From Halocafeteria seosinensis (Eukaryota; Sar; Bigyra; Bicosoecida), in NCBI GenBank assembly GCA_001687465.1, contig LVLI01000238.1, forward strand, positions 1 through 32,690: a stretch of DNA of 32,690 bases, read 5' to 3'. This document shows, piece by piece, positions 9,697 to 18,600 of this stretch. Each line of letters starts with the position of its first letter. The first letter of the stretch is position 1. Position numbers and translations under genes: made by a program. The notes beneath the pieces are model-generated. The model saw nothing but the letters and a program-made list of their open reading frames with translations. It was not told the origin of the DNA and ran no database searches.

Positions 9697-12600
9697 ATGG
9701 AGGCATTGGAGGAGCTGGCCAATGCCAGCTCTCCGTATTCGCGCGCCGTGGCAGCGCATCAATTACGGTATCGTGTGACTACCTTATCCAAAGAGATGCC
9801 GGCGGATTCCTTCCTGAAATTCATCAATTATCTGATCAAGCGCATTTCCGAGTTGCTGAATGCCCCCCAGGACACGTCCAAGATGGCAGGCGTTTATGCT
9901 ATTTATGAGCTCATTAGTGCACAGACCAAAGAAGTGGACGTCAAATCGCAGGTCGTGAGATTCGCGAATTACTTGCGCACCATCATTGGCTTGTCCACCG
10001 CGGATCCAGCCGTCCTCAAGATGGCCGCCAAAGCCATAGGACGTCTGGCAGCGGTCGGTTCTACAGTGGCGCCTTCATTTTTGGGATTCGAAATCAATCG
10101 AGCGTTGGAGCGACTCGAGTATCAGGAATCTTCCGAGGGGCAATTGTTCTCATCGGTGTCCATTTTGCGAGAAGCAGCGGAGAACGCACCGACATTGTTT
10201 TATAAGTCGATCGAAAGGTTTTTCAAGAATGTATGGACGGCATTATCACACAGTAAACCGTTAGTGAGGGAATCGGCGGCAAAGACTCTAGGCTCGTGTT
10301 TGAAACTGACGAAGCGTAGGAAATCACAGCGACACGACGAATATTGTGAGGATATCTACAGCAACGCTTTGACTGCATTCAACAACAGCGGTGCGACATG
10401 GGAAGCTATTCATGGTGCGCTTTTGGCTCTAAGAGAGCTGATAATGCATGCAGACGAATTTTGCTCACCAAAGTTTACGGAGATATGCTCATGCGCATTA
10501 AAGTATCGGGATGTCCGCGACCGTTTGATACGAGGCACTATAATTGACATTCTACCAAGGCTTGCTGCGTTTGACCCGAACGGGTTCGTACATGGATATG
10601 TCGATCTTACACTTGAATATTTGTTGGGAACGCTTCGAGATCTACAAGAACGAGGTCCAGCGTTTGTGGCAGTTGGCAGTGTTGCTTTGGCGGTTAAAGA
10701 TTATTATCCCCTGTCGTCGCTGAGACCGCAGTTGGACAAAATCGTCTCTCTCATAAAGGAAGCACTGACCCCTAAAAGAAACCGGCCTTTCTGTACCGAC
10801 GCCCTAAAGTGCGTAGCTATGCTGTCTGACGCTGTAGGTCCCTCACTGATTACCTATATGCACGACTTGCTGGAACCAATGTTTGCTGCGGGACTCACTC
10901 CGGAGCTGACTCATGCATTGAAACAGTTAGTTAGTAACATTCCACCATTGTTGGAGTTGATACAAGAGCGGCTGCTGCATGAAGTGTCGTTTATTTTATC
11001 GGGGAAGCCATTTCCTCCCCCAGGTCAGGAGTTTGCATCGTTTCTCCCCTCAAACGCCCCTGCAGCTGTTTCAGCGGCGTCCAAGGCAGCAACTGCACAC
11101 AGGTTTCGTTCGAGGAGTCACAGTCAGAGTGCCCAAAAGGAAGGGGTAGATAGCTCAACAGACCATAGTGGTTCAGTGGATGGGTCAAGTTCTGGAGGAA
11201 ACAAGATAGGGCGCTTAATGGGGGAATCTGTCGGTTCGATGTCTGCTGCAGCCGCCGCGGTAGCTGCGGCAACAAATAGGGATACCATGGACATGGGCCT
11301 AGAATATCGGGGCGCTCAAGTGAACTCGGCGATGATCAAAAGTCAGCAGGCGTTTATGGGCACTGGCCCGGACAGTCGGGAAATTCGCTCAGAGAAATCT
11401 AATATTGCTTGGACTCGTTCTATGTTGGCCGGTACCGCCACCGGTGGCGGTGGCGCAGCCATTACCAACGCCAAATTCTCAATGGCGTCTCCCGAGGCCG
11501 CTTCTCAATCTGGGGCTAGCGGGAGTAGCAGTCTGCTCTCAATGCAGTCAAAGAAGAGTTCCCAACCGTTACTCACGAGGGTACAGCGCATCTCACTAGC
11601 TTTGCGCACCCTGGCCACCTTCGATTTCCGTGGAATTTCTCTGCTTCCTTTTGTTCGCCACATCGTACTATTGTATGCTGATGATCCTGACCTGTCTATC
11701 CGTCGAGACGCTATAGTAACGACGTCAATGTTGTTAGTAAGTCCAAGTGGCTGTCGTCTCGATAAGGCCACGGTGACGTCGGAGAAACGGCGCTGGCAGC
11801 AGAAGGAATTCTGTAGTTCTGACGGTCAGCAGACTGGCTCCCAAACCAATGGCGCAACTGATCCCGGTGAAATTGATACGTCTGCCTCTCATCCCGCCGG
11901 CATCAGGAATCTGAACCGAAATCTACAATCTGTATTGTTTCCGGAGGCATGGTATCTCTTTCTTGATAGAGATCTCGAACCATATCGGGGAGAGAAGCTT
12001 CGCGGAGAGGTCGATGACTCTCTTAGATGGAATGTCAATGACACTAACAAAGCCGGAGAGAGAGCGGAGCATAAGCAGGAGGGTTCCATGTTTGTTGGGG
12101 GAGTCTTGCCGGTGGTCTTGATGGATGCCGGACCCACCTTAGAACTGGTTAACGAAATTTTGCAGCGCCTTATCATGGCGGCTGTGGGTGACCCACATCC
12201 CTATATCCGTATGCTAACTTTACAGTGCCTTGGTGCTGGCATGCGCGTTCTGTCCATAACTGGCAAAGACAACCCACAACTAATTAAGCCGGAGGGTCTG
12301 TACACACTGGGGACTAATTGGGCCATCGAATATCAACCGAAGCATCACGTTGTTTACCCCTTTGGGTCTTTGGAAGGGGGTTGGTTTGATGCCTTGCTAG
12401 CACAACCTGTGGCTTTACGAACACTTTGTTTTTCCCTGCATGATGAACACCATTCTGTTAGGGAGATGGCAGTATTCCTGCTTGGCAGATTGACCCACCG
12501 TAATCCCTCAGGTGTCATGCCGTCGCTTCGTCGGTTGTTGATGGAAATTTTGCAAGAGCTTGAGCTTGGAGCTCCAGCTCGCAATTCAAAACACAATGAC

Positions 12601-15600
12601 GTATCAGTTGAAAGTTGGAAGCCTGAAAAAATGAACTCCATGGGCGCTAGTAACGCCATGGCGAATCAATACCTAGACAGCATCCCGGGCTATTCGCTGA
12701 AGGATCCACCGCGTGATCCAGTTAGAGACCAAGAGCAGGCTGTCCGGCTGCTCGGCTTTGTTATCAAAGCGGCCCATCGGTTGGTGTCTCCATATGTTCG
12801 ACCGATATTGAGAACACTGTTGCCGAAGTTGGCCATTGACACGGTCACGCGAAGCAACCGCAATCCCGAAGAAGAGGGGCACCACGATGCTGAGTTGGAA
12901 CTAGATCAAGATCTGCAAAGGGACGAGAGTGATGACTCATATCGCGAAAACGAAAATGCTGATATGCTACCTCTTGTTGACTCTAACCTAGTCTCAAGCG
13001 CATTGTCCACTTTAGGGGAACTGAGTGAAATCGGTGCTGAGTCTATGCTTCCTTATTTCCACAAACTTACTCGATTGATTATCCATACCATTGGGAATCG
13101 TGGTGAACCTCAAAATCAGAAGGTTGCAGTGGATACGTTGACGCTTCTAGCAGGGAATGCCGGGAGAGTTGTTCTTCCGTATATCGAGCATCCAACTCTC
13201 TTACCGTTACTGCTGAGCCTCCTTCGCTCAGAACCAGGTTCGTCTTCTACGAAAACGCCCCAGAGGCCCGCTGTTTCCAATGGAGGAGACAACGAAGTCC
13301 CATGGCAACTTCAAAAATCCGTTCTTCGATGTGTTGGGGTACTGGGCTCCCTCGACCCTCATCGCTATCAACTCTCTCAAATCGCCTTGCTGCAGTTGAA
13401 GCGAAATGCAAGTATGTTTAATAATGAAAGAAATAATCAGTTGGTTGGGTTGGCAACCCATGAACGCCAGGCCAATGCTCACGCTGCTATTCAGGCTGCT
13501 CTAGCGGCTGCTAGGAATAACAGGGCTGGCGTGCTTGGAGTTGGAAGTACCGACCCGAACGTATCTAATGTGATGGCGACCATTGGATTCGATTTGGGAG
13601 ATGACGACGAGGATGATGAAGTCGGTGGCTGGTGGTGGAGGTGGGCTTGGGCTCAGGATGATGATTATGACGATGAATCTGCTACACTGCGAGATCCTGC
13701 CTCCGTAATTGACGGGGTGGACGCTGTCGATCCCATCATGGCGGCGGTCGAAGGTATTGCTGATGAGGACACAGCTTTGTCCATTAAATCTACTCTTGCT
13801 GAAGGTGCTCAGAGGGGACGACTTCATCTGAAGTCCGACGGTGCTACGGGTTCTACCATGTTGAGTGAGTCAGGTCTATCGATAATGGGTGCGGCAAATC
13901 AAGGCAGAAGTGCGGCCTCTATCCTTCCTTCAAATTTCGCTGAGAGAGATGTGTACTTTTCCACTGTGGCGTTGACGTCGTTGCTCCGAATACTGTCTGA
14001 TCCCAGTCTGACTGACCACCATCCAACAGTGCTGCAGGCTGTAACGTGGATATTTCGCTCTCTCGGCCAACGATGCGTAAAGTTCTTGCCTCATGTAGTA
14101 CCTGCGTTCCTGAACATTTTGCGACAACGCGTTCGTTCTCTGCGAGAGATCGGTGGCGCTGCGGCTCTATTGGGCTTGAAGAACAAGTCTGATAGTATTG
14201 TGGCAGGGTCTTCCCAAAACCCCGCCAATTCATCAGGCAACGCATCTCTCCGGGAGGCTATCCTTCAACAGCTGGGGGTGTTGGTTCTTCTAGTTAAGGA
14301 GCATATGCGGACCTACTTACCACGGCTGTTTGGCCTCTTGCACGAACTCTGGCCGGCCTCGCTTGCCGCAGTACTAAGACTGGTGGAGCATATTGCTCTA
14401 GCCTTGCCTAATGAGTTTAACAATTATGTTCCTGGTATCTTGGTGCACATTCTAGCAACATTGCAGAATCCGACGGATCCACTGGCCTCTTCCGCAGAAG
14501 CCTTAGCCCGGTCGGCTCGGGCTTCCGGCACCGGTGGATACGATTCCGGCACTTCCAGCGCATTGACGCGTTATTCAACTGGGGGAGGAACTATGACTAA
14601 CGACGAAGGAGTTGATCAAGCGGAAGCGCATGGAGCAAAAACTGATGACAGCATTAGTAGAGCAACACCAGAACAGCTTCTCGAAAAGGGAGTTGCTCTT
14701 TGCCGCCATGTACTCAGTACTGTTGCTTCGCTGGGTTCGTTACTGGAGCCGTATTTAGATCAATTGCTACCAGCTATACTGTGCTTGGCGGATCGAAACG
14801 ACCTTCCTCCGGCCCTTCGTCGACATGCTGTGGTAACATTAACGAAGCTTGCCAGAGGCGGTGTTTCTTTGGTTGATCATTCTTCTCAAATTTTACATTG
14901 TCTGTCACGGATAATTGCTGGCCATCTTGCTTGGGCCATGCCCGGGCGAGTGTATTCCTATGATACGGAAAGCTCGAACATTTATTCCAAATCAAGCAAG
15001 CACCAACCTGATGCGAAGGCCTCCTCGAATACAAAAGCGCTCAAGCGTTCAGCCTGCGATTTGTGCTGTTGGGTTGCGTGCCAAATGCGGGAGGAATTCT
15101 TGGTATTTGTTCCGTTACTTCGTCGCGCTCTGGTTGCATCGGACACCCAGCATCAGACTTTGGAAGGTTTGATGTCTATGCTCTTGGGGGGAATACCATT
15201 GCCACCTGATCCTGTGGACTTTGCTTATGTAGTGTCTGAGCTTTCATGGAGAGATTGGGTTCCTTTCTTGGATTTAGAGGATCTTAAAGATATCCGCGAG
15301 AATTTGGGCACGGAAATGCTTTCTTTAGGGTCTGAAGTTGCTGTAACACGAAAGCAACGTGAAAATACTTTGAAAACAAATTTTGACGGGGTTGGAGATG
15401 AAACTATTGACGAAGATGACGAAGAATACGACCATACGAATATTGACACTGATGCAGACTCGAGCGCGCAGGATAAGGTTAATGCTGCCCTAGGTGTGGT
15501 CACGGGAGCCACCGTTGTCGAAGAAGGAGATGGAGGCAATGTAGGGGGGAACGAGGGTATGGAAAAATTAGAAGTCAACGAGGAAGCCCTAGCGAGAGCT

Positions 15601-18600
15601 TGGGATACTGAAGGGAGAGTTACCCGGGAGGATTGGGTGGAATGGATGAGGCGATTGACTGTGGAATTACTGCGCTACTCTCCGTCTCCTGCCCTACGCG
15701 CTTGCTGGAACCCAGCACAAGTTTATTATCCACTAGCGCGTGAGTTGTTCAACGCTGCGTTTGTGTCGTGCTGGTCTGAAATGCGCTCACCATCCCAGAA
15801 GCACCTTCTTGATGCTATCGAAACTGCGTTGCATGCTTCGAAGACTCCTAACGAGATATTACATGCCCTACTAAATCTGGCGGAATTTATGGAGCACGAT
15901 GAGAAGGCCTTACCAATGGATATAAGAACCCTCGGGAGACTAGCTGAGAAGTGTCAAGCATACGCAAAGGCTTTGAGGTACAAAGAGCGTGAATATGAGC
16001 AATACCTCACTGGGGATGGAGTGTCGTCGAATGTGTCTAATAGTGCAGGCCATCGACCTCAGCAGACCGGAAATGATTATGAGGGCTTTGGGTCTACTCA
16101 CTCAAATGTGAAGACCCATTCGGCCATCGTTGAGTCGCTGATTGGCATAAATAACCAGCTTGAACAGCCGGAAGCTGCTATTGGAATATTGAAATATACT
16201 CAGGCTCAAGCGGCTGTTGGCGATCGCGATACTATGGGAAAGCTGGGTATCGGCGTACACACAGCACCAGACGTTAACCAGAATACGGATGCTGAGAGTC
16301 GGTATTTCTCTTGGGGCTTATTAGAAATCAAGGAAACATGGTATGAAAAACTTGGACGGTGGGAAGATGCACTTGAAGCATACAATCGCAAGTTCGCTGA
16401 GAACTATAGCACCATTCAGGAAGGGGAAAACGGGAATCTTGTTCGGGTTTCTATGCCATCTCATCTAACAGGCTTCAACACAGACAAATCGGCGAGTGAG
16501 GCGTATGTGCCCCTAACGTTACAGCTCGGGAGAATGAGATGCTTGAAAGCCTTAGGCGAATGGGTTGAGCTACAACAGTCAGCAACTGAGCTTTGGCCTC
16601 AGCTATCTGTAAAGGAGAGCATTGACGCTGTGGCTCCGCTTGCAGCGCAGTCCTCATGGGCACTGGGTGACTGGAAGAGCATGGAAATGTTCTCTCGGTA
16701 TACCCAGAGTAAGACAATGGACGGAACGTTGTTCCGCGCTGTATATAGCATTTATGCTCATAAGTTTGAATCCGCCAAATCGTATATTGAACGAGCGAGG
16801 AAACTGGTATCCGGCAACTTGTCTGCTGTCGAAGCCGAGACTTATACTCGATCGTATAAAAGTCTAGTGACGGTGCAGCAACTTACTGAAATGGAGGAAA
16901 TTATTCATTACCTCCGATTACGCAGTGCTGGGGAGGTGGAAGCGGCAGAAAGATACATGCAACATGTTCGACCCTTGTGGGAGCGTCGCCTGAAGGGATG
17001 CCAGCAGAATGCAGATGTATGGCAAAATATGTTAAGTGTCCGTGCACTTGTGAGACAAACGGAAGAGGACTTAGACTCCTGGATTAAGTTTGCTAATCTC
17101 AGTAGAAGGGAGCATCGGGTTTCGATGAGCCGAAGGATTTTGCTTGGGATCGGAATGGATGGAAATGGAGGATTTCAGCAGGGCTCGGCCTCCACAGTCG
17201 TCGAAACAGGAGGGCTTGCATGCTTTCCACCGCCTCAGAACTCCCAATTTCCTCAATCATCTTCCAAGAGATACGTGACCGGTAATGCCATACCCATGCT
17301 TTCATCCTCTGTGCTGAAGCAAAGTCAACAGAATAGTACGGACGATAAGAGTAGTAATAATCCAAACTCACCGGCTGTTGTTGGTGTGGGCGTAACTGGA
17401 GCTGGATACTTCGATCAACCCCACTCTAGTCGTGAATCAGCTCAAAGTTCGGCTTCGGAAGTGTCTGCAAGTCAATCCCAGCATTTGAGAACCCCAGGCT
17501 GGGCAGTCTCAACTAGGCAGAGTCCTGATGGGCCCATGCCCCACGCATATCCAGTACAGGTTGGAACCCAGGGCTATGATGGCGCATCACTGGACAACCA
17601 AACATACGAGGGAGCTCTAGTGAACAATTGCGTTGGTATGCTTGGTGATATTCGTCCTCATCCGAAAGTAGATTTTGCCTTTGCGAAACATTTGTGGGCG
17701 TCGGGTAGTGAGTTTGCCGCTATATCTCATCTCACCCGTTTGGTAACCGAGCTCGATAAAGCCGGAGGAACCAAGATTGAGATGGGCAACTATTCGCACT
17801 CGCTTGGAGAACGAACAACGACGGCAGACAATGAGGACATGCTACCGCAGATTCGCAGGATAGATAGAAGCCCGTATAAATACGGGTTCGGTTCTATATT
17901 GGATGAAGAAACAAGCCGACAGCTTAGGATGCAATGTCATCTGAAACTCGGAGAATGGAAATGGTATCTAATGGAGACTCATGGGACTCTGGATGTCCAC
18001 GGAAGCCATAACAACAGCAATGCAGGCACGGGGCCGCACGAAGACACCACGATGCCGAAGGAAGGCTACGCAGAGAGCGAGGAGCTGTCTTCTCGTGCCA
18101 GTTTCTATCGCGCCCAGTCATCGGAGGACTTTATGCGTATTCTACAGAGCATCCTTGGTGACTATAAGGCCTCCACCGATGCCGTGCCCCGGAACTACCG
18201 AGCTTGGCACGCCTGGGCTTTGGCAAACTTTCAAGCAGCGCAACGTCTTCATGTGTCCTTGTCGGATACATCTGCTGGAGAGGATAAGAAAAACTCGGGT
18301 GGCAAGAAGTCGAAACCTAAGCGGACGTCACTTGGATTCGGATTCAATGTCCTTGCCTCCCGTGAAAACCAAAGCAGTGAAGAGTCCGAGAACCAAAGGA
18401 GAATGGTTGCGGCTCATGTGGTTCCCGCTGTTCGTGGATTTTTCAAGAGCATTAATCTCGGTAGGGGTAGGTTACGAGCTCATGTCTTACAAGATTTGCT
18501 TCGTCTCTTGACCCTATGGTTTACGTTTGGCGGTACTGGGCAACCTGAAGTTCGGAAAGAATTGGAAAATGGTCTTGCTTCGGGGTTTATCGGCGTCGAT

